This document shows, one piece after another, positions 44,216 through 55,062 of a stretch of 64,000 nucleotides of DNA. The notes under the pieces were generated by a model. That model had not been told where the DNA came from, did not search any database, and was given only the letters and a program-made list of their open reading frames with translations. The DNA is from Daphnia carinata (lineage: Eukaryota; Arthropoda; Branchiopoda; Diplostraca; Daphniidae): assembly GCF_022539665.2 (NCBI RefSeq), contig NC_081336.1:9710778-9774777 (forward strand), given 5' to 3'. The translations under genes and the position numbers were made by a program. How positions within the stretch are numbered: the first letter of the stretch is position 1; every line of letters begins with the position of its first letter.

Positions 44216-47200
44216 TCAAACAAAAAGTGCTGCGTCGAGCAGTTTTAGGATTTCGTCCTTGTTCCTAATCCATTGGTTATTGCGTACATAAGTTCGAGCA
44301 TTCTTTCCCCATTTGTCCTTTGCATTCACATCAATTCCCAGTTGGGTTAAGAGTTGAATGGCGTCAATTAAATTTGGGCTTGTGTTTGATGAACACAAAC
44401 AAAGGAGCGCATTCATTCCATCATTGTCCTTTGCATTCACATCAATTCCCAGTGGGATTAAGAGTTGAATGGTGTCACGTAAATTAGGGCTTGAATTGTT
44501 TGCACACAAATAATGAAGCGCATTCCTTCCATCATCGTCCTTTGCTTTCACATGAATTCCCAGTTGGATTAAGAGTTGAATGGTGTCATTTAAATTTGGG
44601 CTTGAATTACATCTACACAAATAATGGAGCGCATTCTGTCCCCATATGCCCTTTGCATTCACATCAATTCCCAGTTGGATTAAGCGTTGAATGGCGTCAA
44701 TTAAATTGGCGCTTGACTTTGAATAACACAAAAAATGGAGCGCATTCTGTCCCCATTTGTCCTTTGAATTCACATCAATTCCCAGTTGGATTAAGAATTG
44801 AATGGCGTCAATTGAATTTGGATTTGAAAAATACAAACACAAACGATGGAGCGCATTCCATCCGTCTTTGTTCTTTGCATTCACATCAATTCCCAGTTTG
44901 ATGAAGAGTTGAATGGCGTCAATTAAATTGGCGCTTGAATTTGTATTACGCAAAAAATGGAGCGCATTCATTCCCCAAATTTCCATTGAATTCACATCAA
45001 TTCCCAATTGGATTAAGAATTGAATGGCGTCAATTAAATTTGGATTTGAATTATCTCTACACAAATAATGGAGCACATTCCGCCCTTCTTTGTCCTTTGC
45101 ATTCACATCAATTCCTAGTTGGATTAAGAGTCGAATGACGTCAATTAAATTTGGGCTTGAATTTGACCAACACAAATAATGGAGCGCATTCCTTTCCCAA
45201 TCGTCCTTTGCATTCACATCAATTCCCAGTTGGTTTAAGAGTTGAATGGCATCAATTAAATTTGGGCTTGAATTTGATCTACACAAATTATGGAGCGCAT
45301 TCCGTCCTGAGAATCTTTGCTTTGCGTTCACATCAATTCCCAGTTGGTTTAAGAGTTGAATGGCATCAATTAAATTTGCGCTTGAATTTGACGAACACAA
45401 ATGATGAAGCGCATTCATTCCATCATTGTCCTTCGCATGCACATCAATTCCAAGATGAATAAAGACGTTGATTCTTCCAAGTAGATCACGCGAAGGGTCA
45501 CGCGCACAAAGTTGTCGAAATTCTTCCTCTTTTTCAACCAGCTAAATTGGAGAAATTTACGATTGTTTACGTTGCTACTTCCCCACTTACAAAAAAATAA
45601 TATTACCTTTTTCGTGATGGATTCCAGTTGTTTGACGACTTCTTTCGAACTAATTCTTTTTACCGAATCGTTTTCCAACATTTTGTTAAGTAAGTCATCC
45701 TCATAATATTTGCTCAATTCGCCATCAATTTCTAGAATTAAGCCACCAAGTGTTCATAAATAGAAGAGTAAAATAATATGGAATTAATTGGGATTACCCT
45801 TCATATTCACCGGATCGTTTCTAGTTATATTTAAGTGAATTTCGGTTTCACTTGAGCCGAATAGATGCTCTCCCTCCAAGAAAATATAACCAAAGACGAG
45901 GCCAAGGACAAACACATCGCTCTTAACGGTGCCCCAAAACTCTTTGTTTTTCGCCTTTTCTTCGTTAATGAGTTTTTTCAGCACTTCGGGTGCGTACCAT
46001 TTTCTCGTTCCCTTCACGCCAGACCACGAGTGAAGTCCCTTTTCGTTTACGGATTTGGCCAGTCCAAAATCAGACCATTTCATTATTATCTCTTCAATTT
46101 TTCCAGGCTTTCGCATAATGAGGATATTTTCCGGTTTAATGTCTCGATGAATTAAGTTCATGGAATGGATGTATGCCAAGCCTGTAACTAATTGCCGGAA
46201 TATTTCGATAGGAGGTGGCATACGTTCGTTGTATTTTTTGGGGTTATCCGACTTCAGAAAAAGTTGATCTAAAGAAGCGACACATAATTCCAATGCGTAG
46301 TACCTTTAACGTGAGAACGAAAAAAACAAATCAATTTTGGAATCATATTGTTATTTTAAACCAGAAAAAAAATGTCTTACATAAAGTCGTTGTCCGTTTC
46401 ATAATGAAGAAGTTTGACGATGTTCGGATGATCCAATTTTAGCATTGCGTCTTCTTCTCTTTTGTCCACATGACGCATTTCAACTCTTTTTACTGCGACT
46501 TCACGACCTCCGAACTTCCCTTTGTATACTACACCAAAGCCACCTTCCCCTATTGGTTTTTGGCGGTCGAACCAAATTTTCATCTCTTCGTTAACTTTGT
46601 TACGCGAATAATAAAACGCACTCCATCCAGCGTTGTCCGGCATCATCACATCCAGTCCGAATTTAGTCAAAATACCAACTGCGTCGACTAAATTTGGGGT
46701 TGAATTGTCTCGACATAAATAATGGAGCGCATTCGATCCATCGTTGGTTACTGCCTTTGCATCGATTCTGGATTGAATCAAGATTTGAATTGAGCCGATT
46801 AAGTTTTGGCTTGAACGGTATTGACACAGATAATGAATGGCGTTCATTCCATCATTGTCCCTTGCATTCACGTCGATTCCGTTTCCGATTAAGAGTTGAA
46901 TTGCGTCGGTTAATTTTGGGTTTGAATAATACCGACACAAAAGGTGGAGCGCATTCGTTCCGTCTTTGTCCTTTGCGTTCACGTTAATTCCGAACTGAAT
47001 TAATTCTTTTATTTTTCCCGTGAGATCCAATCGCGAATCACGCCCACACAATTCAAGCAATTCTTTTTCTTTTCCAGTCAGCTAAATCAAATAATTTGAC
47101 ATGTGCATAATGTGATTCCTCGACTTGCCTTGAATTCATTATACCTTATCCTTGATCGAGTGCAATTGAACGACAACTTCTTGCGATGTCATTCTTTCAT

Positions 47201-48111
47201 CAGGGTTGGTTTTCAACATACGTGCCAATAGGTCCTTCTCGTAACAGTCGCGTAATTTTCCATCCATTTCTAGGTAAAACAATCAAATCTTTTCATCAGA
47301 AGACAATACCATTAAAGTATATCAGGTATTACTTTGCATGTTGATGGGATTCCCTTTAACGATGTTGTCGGCAATTTCATTTTCGGTGGAACCGTAGAGA
47401 TGTTCGCCGTTTAAGAGTAGACTACCGAAAAGAAGTGCCAGTGCAAAAACGTCGCTTTTGACGCTTTCTTGATAACTTGTTTCCTCTACGTTTTCCATAT
47501 GTCTTGTCAACTGAAGCAACTCGGGGGCTAACCATGCCTTATTTCTTCTGATAAGACTATTTTGCCTTGCTTCACTGACACTTCTGATCAGTCCAAAATT
47601 TGTCCATTTGAGGATTATCTCATCTTGGCCAACAGGTCCCGCCACAATCAGGACATTTTCGGGTTTGATGTCTCCATGAACTATATTATTTGAATGGATG
47701 TATTCGAGACCAGAAGCTAATTGTAGCAAACCATCGATGTGATGGGGCATACGTCCCTTGTATTTTCTGCCATCATCCGACTTCAAGAACAGTTGATCTA
47801 AAGTGGCCAAATGCCGGCTCATTTCATAGTACCTGGTAACACGGTGACGAAAACAAAATCAAATCATTGTTGATATCGTATTGTTATTCAAAACAATAAG
47901 AATTATCTTACGTATAGTCATCGCCACTTTTACAGTGAAGAAGCTTGGCGATGTTTGGATGATCTAACTTTAGCAAAGCTCTTTTTTCTTTGCTGCTGAG
48001 CATACGATGTACACGAACTCTTTTCGTTTCAACATGGCGAACCTCAAACACTTGACCTGGATCATCCTCATATTTTCTTTTTCTACCATCCTCCATATTT
48101 TCGATACTCAC
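44216..48111 (-). CDS. Intact tandem pseudokinase-ANK-kinase-ANK protein B2 (7 exons, 1160 aa)
   Basis: Exons 47912-48111, 47333-47832, 47145-47269, 46381-47081, 45798-46303, 45607-45731 and 44216-45541 join to 3483 nt with no stop. Residues 1-275: pseudokinase with degenerate glycine loop, no VAxK lysine, HGDIKPEN and NFG. Residues ~276-435: four ankyrin repeats. Residues ~450-719: IRE1-like kinase with GEGGFG (453-458), VAVK (Lys ~473), HRD (~561-563), DFG (~587-589) and YAPEV, so catalytically competent by motif. Residues ~720-1160: about ten 37-residue ankyrin repeats and a KDEILKLLDAALFV cap. Ankyrin repeats run into the second kinase inside one exon, which argues for one gene. No RNase (KEN) domain follows either kinase, unlike IRE1 or RNase L. 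It is probably a cytosolic sensor or signalling protein (inference). The exact start (MSIENMEDG) is uncertain. Confidence 0.85.
44300..45440 (-). repeat. Ankyrin-encoding 111-bp tandem array, gene B2
   Basis: About ten units. They are more diverged from each other than in A1, A2 or B1, with changes also in the usually constant helix (SANLIDAIQRL, SIDAIQFL). This array appears older or less homogenised than those of its neighbours. Confidence 0.8.
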
Positions 48112-48760
48112 TAAATACAGGATAACTCAATAGTTCCGCAATGTACAGTTTTCGAATGCTGTTGTTGCAATGGCTTCCTTTTAGACCTACCGCGAAGGAC
48201 CAACGCCTTTACTTGATAACGTTTATCTTGAAGCGCACAATACTGTGTAATCTACTGGCCAGATTTATCAGTAGTGAAAGCGTTTCTTGCACAACGATTC
48301 GAGAACAACAAAAAATAATGATAAACTTTTCGATCCTGAATAAGCATGGCATTCCTTTCGCTATTATTGTCTCTTTAATATTAAATTAGAGTCTCTATCA
48401 CCCTTTCCTTATTTTTATTGTTTTATGCCGCTGCAATTTTTGGTGATTTTAGGATATGAGATATTTCCATTTTGGGTTGTGGATGTATTTATTAATTAAC
48501 CAGTTAATCATTTTATCACACTGTTTTTTACATCGCGGATCTTTTCTACAAATTTTAACTATATTACAAAAAGAAATCGATAAAAGTGTCTACCAGCCAA
48601 TCAGTTTTCAACCTGCTAACGTCAGTGCTATATATGTGGCAGCCAAGTGGAAGCAATAACAAAATGTTCATCTTATCAGTCGAAAATTTTCTGTTAACAA
48701 ATCCACTTATCTTGACGTGTGTTGACGCCTTTTGGTCCCCAATCTTTTAGACAATGATTT
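48112..48760. other. Upstream region of tandem-kinase gene B2
   Basis: Shares the kinase upstream block (gcacaacgattcgagaacaa) at 48240-48380 and the later block near 48600 (tcagttttcaacctgctaac). Probable promoter; no TATA box recognised. Confidence 0.5.
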
Positions 48761-49419
48761 CCAACCATACACGAAACAGAGGCATTTTTAAAGCTTCAAC
48801 TGGGTGGGCTATCTTAATGATAGAAAACTAAAATGAGCAACAATGAATTTTTCCATCAAAAACGGAGACCAAGTTGATTTTTATTTCACAATTTGGAGAA
48901 GTTGCCAATTTTCGAGACAATGAATACAAAAGCGCAACCAAACTGAGGGAACGGAGATCAAGAATTCATGATGGCGGCTGCCTTGTTTACCCTGGCTTTT
49001 TTCCTATCCCGTTTTTTTTTTTTTCCCCTCGCCGTTGCGAAGGAAAATGACAGTCGTAAGAGTTCGAATTGCAGAGTCGAAACATTTTTGTTTGAGTACT
49101 TATATCATTATACTTATATTTTATAATTATTGCGACTCGGTAAAACGACAATTCAGTTTCTCTTCGTGAAATGATACAAATGCAGTAGGCTACCTCCAAT
49201 CTCGATAATCGATATGTTGTTATGCTCATCCGACAATTTCTAGTCTTCGATTTCGATTCGAGAGATCGATACTACCAGGTATTATTGTGAACGGCAACGT
49301 TGCACACAAACTTTCAATTTCCAGTGCTGGGCCTTTTTTGCGTAAACTATTTTACTTCATACGTATATCAACTTTGCTTTACTTATTGAGTTGAAATTAT
49401 TTTTAAGTTAATGCCAGAG
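48761..49419. other. Unassigned spacer
   Basis: Partly unique sequence. I see no gene. A TCGATAATCGATA-type motif with nearby copies of TCGAT (49200-49270) resembles DRE-like sites but is not tied to a transcript. Confidence 0.3.
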
Positions 49420-50040
49420 TAAACCAGATGGTTCATCGATGGCTGTGCTGCGTTTGAATGCAATCCATAAAGGAGGAAGGTCTCTGCCCGTATTCCAGGT
49501 TAGTTTCTAGATATTTCTTTTTCTTTCGTTTTGCATGTATCATCGCACAATGGCATCTCAGAGGGGCTAAAATCTCGACCCCTCCCATCTTCCAGTTATT
49601 TGGCTGTGATTTTTTTTCAAATTGCATCCGTTTATTTTTTTTTTTCTTTTATTGATTTGCGAGAGATCCTTGAAAATCATGCAGTGTAAGAATGCAATGA
49701 TTCCGTCTTTTTTCGCCCTTGGTCGGCCTTGCCTTCCTGTCCTTTTTTTCTGGCCTCTTTTCGCCATTTTGGCGCCATTTCTGCTTCGATGGCGCCATAG
49801 AGTGAGGGGTATGGTTGACATTGTATAGCTCAAACTGACTAACAATGCAAGTGGCCTGTATTTTTGTTACAAGTGGCGAAACATAATCTGTTTTCTCAAT
49901 CAGCTTGCTTGGCAGAATCGTTTGTAAATCTTTCGCTTTCTTGACGACATCATTTGGTTGATTTTTCGCTTTTTGTTTCCCCAAATTTTTGAAGCTAGGA
50001 ATAGTTGCAATATTTCTCGGTAGATGTCTGCTCATTAAAA
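49420..50040 (+). promoter_or_regulatory. P module, copy 8
   Basis: The 60-nt segment is 49439-49498 (MAVLRLNAIHKGGRSLPVFQ). The block upstream of it is missing, replaced by unrelated DNA just before the ATG. The downstream inverted repeat GGCGCCAT...ATGGCGCC is perfect. Confidence 0.5.
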
Positions 50041-51005
50041 AAATCATGAAATCAACTGTACACAAACAGATGATTTGGCTGAAATCAAATGGTCAGACAT
50101 TGCCAGTGATAAAATAGAAGGGTTTTTAAAAATTATTTAATTACTAGTAATATTCAATTGCTGTGCTGTTCATGTGACGACACACTTTGTCAATTTGCTA
50201 AATCTGTATCGGTAAACAACCTTTTTCCTTCCATTTCATCAGTGGAATTGTTAAACGCTCACCGTTAGCTCTATCAAGAAAAACGGTTTCTTGTTTGCCC
50301 CTTAAGATGGCGAAGAAAAATGGGGGTTTTTATTCATTATTCGAAATATTTTTTTTATTCATGAGAAAAGCGGCTTATTGAACCGGTATATTGAATACCG
50401 GTATACCAATACCATTACTCAACGGCCATTCAGACATTTTGTATTTTTGAAAGTGAAGTTAGTCAGCCTGTGCAATACAGCCAAGAAAGCGGGAAATTTG
50501 AATTTTACTGAGGTAAAAGATGAAGGAATTCAGGGTATGCGACAGGCGCCTCATTTTAATTCTCCGTCGTCAGAGCGCATTGCATCGGCTAGTAACGAGT
50601 TATGATTCAAACAAAAAGGGGTTGACTTGAGTTTGAGTTTAACAATGGTAACTTTAAATTTCTGAAGTTACTCGGGGATGAAGATTTGAGGTGTTCTATG
50701 CTTTGGTTTTGATTGATTTTTTATTTTCAAGTTGCCGTTCTTTCGTGTGAGGCTGCATTGTGCTATCTGGTGGTTGCTGCTTGGGATGTTGGCATGGAGG
50801 TAGTTGTACATCTTCACTACATCATTTTGCCATTCTTTTTAGGATAATAGGTTATTATTATGATGCATCCGTTATACGCGACGGCTCTGCAGCAAAAGCA
50901 TGAAATCTCTTGCCCTCACTGAACTTACTTTTAGGAATTTTATTAACCAGTGTTTAGTGCATGTTTCATGCATGTGCACCAGTGTCATTGTTTTCTTTTT
51001 TGCAG
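50041..51005. other. Kinase 3'-flank remnant and spacer
   Basis: 50350-50620 keeps the end of a kinase 3' flank (caggcgcctcattttaattc, cgagttatgattcaaacaaa), but the coding part is gone, with the break at about 50620. The rest shows no gene until the first exon-like block at 51006. Confidence 0.5.
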
Positions 51006-51117
51006 GCTTAGCTGAGTTCTGTTTGGCTGTTTGTCCATTTTCGTTGATTCCGTTTCGAACAGTGTGTGCATGGCGCCATATTATTCAGGTAAATATGTTT
51101 GTTTTATTTGCTTTTTT

Positions 51118-51255
51118 CCCAATCGCCACGCCTTTCTCCATATTCAATGGGAAAAATGGTGCCATAGTCTTGAAAGGGATAAATTACATTGCTACGTAGG
51201 AAGCAACCGGGGTTATTTCTGCCTTAAGGTTGTGCCGTAAACGGGGGCGACAATT
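51118..51255 (+). ncRNA. Candidate H/ACA snoRNA, paralogue 3
   Basis: A 138-nt intronic segment. Helix 1: CGCCA (51124-51128) with TGGTG (51157-51161), with an internal loop. H box AAATTA at 51181-51186. Helix 2: TACG/CGTA (51193-51196 with 51236-51239) and GCAACC/GGTTG around a pocket. ACA at 51250-51252, three bases from the inferred end. Size and order fit an H/ACA RNA; the target is unknown. Confidence 0.35.
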
Positions 51256-51673
51256 TTCCACTGTCTTTCTAATTATCCTGTTAATGTTCTGGTGCTTTCT
51301 TTTACAGGGTGGGATTTCTAGTGCACTCGGATTGCATTCCGCGTTCCGTTGCAGGGTTTGGTGTTCGCGTATCGTTGTTGTAGCCATCCTGGTAATTATT
51401 CTCCCTGGCTTCTTGTTTTGTTGTTCGAATGATTATTTCTATTACCGCCCCAGGCTGAAGGACAATGTTGATTGGTTGTATTCAATGACGTCGATTGCCT
51501 TTTTTCGCTAAATTATATTTTTTCTCAACTAATGATTCCCTATATTGTTTATGTTCAGAATTTCCTGTGGCAATTTCATATCGGTTTTTCGTTTTCAACC
51601 TCGGTCTGATGCTTCCGTCGCACTTTTTGGTTTCACACCTCAGGTATTATTTTTTTTTCTTTTTGGTGCTGAT

Positions 51674-51745
51674 CTGTTCCAAATGATGGTACATTTTTCG
51701 GGTATGACATTTTTATGATTATCCCTTATTTCACTGATGGAACAG
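51674..51745 (+). ncRNA. Candidate box C/D snoRNA
   Basis: A 72-nt intronic segment. The terminal arms CTGTTCCA (51674-51681) and TGGAACAG (51738-51745) are perfect complements. A C box (ATGATGG, one mismatch) directly follows the 5' arm, and a perfect D box CTGA (51734-51737) directly precedes the 3' arm. It ends 49 nt before the next acceptor, a normal position for an intronic C/D RNA. The guide would be the ~12-18 nt before the D box; I cannot assign the target. Confidence 0.6.
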
Positions 51746-51947
51746 TTAGGCGTCGTTTCTCTTTATTATTCTATAATTTAATGTCTTTACTCAGATCCTT
51801 GTTTTGGTGCATCAGTCCTGCATCATGTTGTAGGATGGCGCTTATTCCGTTGTGTTGGGCTGTTGATGCTTAGCAGCTCTTCCTGGAACCATTCTTTTCT
51901 GGTAATTACGGTTTTCCACTTTTTATTGATATTCTACTGATAGTTAC

Positions 51948-51989
51948 ACTGCTTCCCCTGTGGGGTGGCATGTGCCACCATGTAGCAGT
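51948..51989 (+). ncRNA. Strong intronic hairpin
   Basis: ACTGCT (51948-51953) pairs with AGCAGT (51984-51989), and an inner perfect stem GGTGGCA/TGCCACC closes a 2-nt loop. The asymmetric internal loop between the stems resembles an H/ACA pocket, but no H or ACA box was placed with confidence. Confidence 0.3.
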
Positions 51990-52246
51990 CTTTAACCTGT
52001 TTGGGTTTTGACGACATTTGTTACTACCGTGATGAGTTGCTTATTGGTCCGTGTTTATGATTGAATGATTTTAATTAATCAGTAAGCTCTGATGAAGTTT
52101 GTTGTTTGTATCGAAGACTTGTGCAGAGCGTAGAACTAAAATTTCTTTTCTATTGGCAGGATCTTTGTTTCGTGGCTGCAATATCCGTTCAGCGTGCGGC
52201 ACTCTTCAGGTATGTCGTTTCCACTACACTACATTTACTTAATATG

Positions 52247-52318
52247 CGAAGGATGAAAAATATAAACATCAGAGCATTGGGATATGAATTACAGTGATTA
52301 TTGTTATTTCTGACTTTG
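52247..52318 (+). ncRNA. Weak candidate box C/D snoRNA
   Basis: A 72-nt segment with arms CGAAG/CTTTG (one G.U), a C-like box GGATGA (one mismatch) and D box CTGA (52310-52313). It ends only six bases before the next acceptor, which is unusual and lowers confidence. Confidence 0.25.
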
Positions 52319-52400
52319 TTACAGTTGCTGCTTCTGTTTGTTTCTTAAGGCAATTACTAATTGTTCATAAAATTTAGGTTTTTGGTGTAGGCTTCCTGCC

Positions 52401-53304
52401 AGATTGTGGTCCAGACCCTTGGCGACATTAACCTTAGGGTACCGACATCGGCCGCCATCCTCTGGATGAATTATTGCAAGCAGCAATTACCTGGTCATGT
52501 TAACTGCGCATTTGTGAATCTGATTCGCTTTAATGGCTGTCGATGTCAATACAAAGCTAAAGTGAATTCTCAAATTCTATTCCTAAAGTGATATTAAGAT
52601 ACATTTCATATTGCCATCACCGTCTTTTCCAGGGTAATTTTTGTACATTATTCATAGTGAGTTGGTAATGTTGTCGAGGGCCTGGGGTGCGGGGGAAAGC
52701 GGTAAATTGCGCTCATTAGTTTCATCATTATCAATTTAACTGACATCCATGAGGGATGTGCTACGTGTCGCTTCCTACTCGTTTCAATTTCTGTTTGCAT
52801 TTTGTTTTCAGCCACATTTGGCTGCAACTATTAAGTGTTTATATCAAATGTGTAAGTACGTTTGTTATCTTCAAAAGTCATCAGCCGCATAATCTGATCT
52901 CAAATTTTAAAATTCAATTCAAATTCCATTCACAATATGAAATTCAATCTAACATTTCATATTTCGATTGCCATTTTTTAAGAATAACTTTTATTTTGTT
53001 TATAGTATGAGTTGGCAATGCTGTCCAGTAGCTAGGGTGGGGGTAAAAAAAAGCGCTAAATTGTGCTCACCAACACAATTTTTAACAGACGTCCACAGAG
53101 TTACACGTCGGCTCCACTCACGTTTGTGTGGCGAGTAAGGCGGTTCAGCCCCATTCGGCTGGAACAATGAAGTGTTCAAATCAGATGTTGTATCAAGTGT
53201 AAATTGAGGCAGCGGACCACCTGGATACATTGCTGTTAAACAATCTGTAGACTGGAACTTATTCATGTAGTGCTTCATTTAGTGCATGACCGACTAGAGG
53301 AGTG
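52401..53304 (+). repeat. Exon-chain family tail, 52 kb copy
   Basis: Continues with an AG-bounded block from about 52392 and the tail landmarks (cagcaattacctggtcatg, ggcaatgctgtccagtagct). It contains two partial repeats of the tail (52.65-52.85 and 53.0-53.2 kb). No protein gene. Confidence 0.45.
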
Positions 53305-53990
53305 CAAAATGAAAATCGGCCAGGGCAAGACGGTCAGCTGATGGAGAATCATTTGGCGCCCTCGACGAGAAGACTGCAACCACGACATTAGTCCAGTGGA
53401 AACAAGACAGTTTTTCGATGGATGTACTGCGTTTGAATCCAATTCATAGCGGAAGAAGTTCTCTGCTCCATTTTCAGGTTAGTTTTTAGATATTTTTTTG
53501 CTTTCATTTTACATGTATCATCGCACAATGACATCTCAGAAGGGCCTAGAATTTCGACCTTTCCCTCTCCCAATTATTTGGCTGTGATTTTTTTTTTCAA
53601 ATTGCAACTGTTTATTTTTTTGTTTTTCTTTTATTGATTTACGAGAGATCCTCGAAAATGATGCAGTGTACGGATGCACTGATTACGTCATTTATCGCCC
53701 ATTCATGGTCGGCCATGCCTTCCAGTCCTTTTTTTTCTGGCCAGATTTCGCCATTTTGGCGCCATTTCTGCTTCGATGGCGCCATAGAGTGAGGCTTGAC
53801 ATTATATTACTCGAATTGACCCTGCCTTTCAGTTAGAAATGGGCTAGACATGATGATGGCTTGGCAGAATCGTTTGAAGGATTGTTTCTCTTTTTCGCCA
53901 ACTTCACTTGATTGATTTTGCGTTTCCGCAAATTTATGAAGGTGAAAAGTGGCGTTTGCTCGGTATACGTCTGCTCGGTTAGAAATCATG
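53305..53990 (+). promoter_or_regulatory. P module, copy 9
   Basis: The 60-nt segment is 53418-53477 (MDVLRLNPIHSGRSSLLHFQ) with donor cag|gttagt. The module is complete, with the GGCGCC inverted repeat. It precedes a kinase 3'-flank remnant. Confidence 0.5.
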
Positions 53991-54819
53991 AAATCAGCTT
54001 TATGTAAGCAAATAGTTTGAGTATATAATCTGAAGGTTTTCAAAAATCAATAAAATATTGAATTACTAAATGGCTGGGATTTAAAATTTTATAAAATTAA
54101 ATTTTAAATTGGTTAAATCTGTATAGTTATACAGCCTTTTTCAATCTTTTGTTGTTGTAAATTTTATTATTTGTTTTTTTGAGGTTTGCAAATTTCAACA
54201 TAGCTGGCAAAAACAGATTTGATTGTCCGCAAAATTGCCAAGTGGGTCTGGTCGTAATGTTCGTAATGTTTTCATGTGTAATTTTATTTAAATTTTAGTA
54301 GTGTAATTGTTAAACGCTCGCAATTAGCGCTATCAAGAAAAGCGGTTTCTTATTTGGCCTTTAGATGACGAAAAAAAATGGCGGTTTTTATTCATCATTC
54401 GACTTATTGTTTTTTTCTTTATTATTATTTTTCTGGGTTTACTCAGGTTTTTTACAGCGCTGATTGTTCTCCTGTATCAGTTCCATTACAGTTTTGCTAA
54501 ACGCTTGAAGTGAAATGAAATACTTTTCTTTAGAGAAAAGAAGCTTGTCAATCCGATATTGAATCACCAGCTGGTTTTTATGCTTTGGTACTTTCTACCG
54601 TTTTAAAGATGTTTGATCACGTAGAATTTTGCAATTATTAAATGAGTTGCAATCAACTTGGCTAAAGGAATAATAAATTGGCAAGACTCTACAGCCATGC
54701 AGATATTTTTGTATTTCCGAAAGTGAAATTAGGTATCCTTAGAAAAACAGCCAAGAATGCGGGAAATTTGAGTTTTCTAGGGGTAAAAGATGAAAGAATT
54801 CAAAATATGCGACAGAATA
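53991..54819. other. Kinase 3'-flank remnant ending at a sharp junction
   Basis: Homologous to 17.8-18.5 kb and the other kinase 3' flanks up to aatatgcgacag, then it switches at about 54819 into the middle of the left inverted repeat of the next element. No gene. Confidence 0.5.
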
Positions 54820-55062
54820 TGCGTTCGTAGCGGGATTTTTGGAACTACAGAAAACGCATGATATTAACGTTAGGCAGTAGTCATAACGTAGGTTTTTTAT
54901 CATGTAGCTTAACCAATTGACGTTAAAAAACGCTAAGTATAAATTACAGAAATTTTAAATACATTTTAAATAACGACTGTTTTTTAGACATACGGTCTTT
55001 TTTTTACGAATATGGGGCACGTTACCCGTGGCGTTCGTAGCGGGAGTTTTTGGTACCATTCT

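Larger units (their letters stand above)
51006..52400 (+). ncRNA. Candidate spliced noncoding snoRNA host gene (most complete copy)
   Basis: Exon-like blocks bounded by AG...GT: 51006-51088, 51308-51391, 51559-51643, 51795-51901, 52160-52209, and one starting at 52325. The first three are 83-85 nt; introns are 115-260 nt. No frame is open through them and the family copies at 16, 20 and 31 kb do not conserve protein. Introns hold a box C/D candidate with an 8-bp terminal stem, a conserved H/ACA-like segment, a long hairpin and a weaker C/D candidate. Short noncoding exons with one small structured RNA per intron is the pattern of snoRNA host genes. A TATA-type first exon of the family is seen in other copies but not just upstream here. 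Confidence 0.4.

Noticed and set aside
44216-48111. RNase L or IRE1 orthologue
   Set aside because: The kinase resembles IRE1, but no KEN RNase domain follows either kinase; ankyrin repeats follow instead, and there is no signal peptide or membrane segment.
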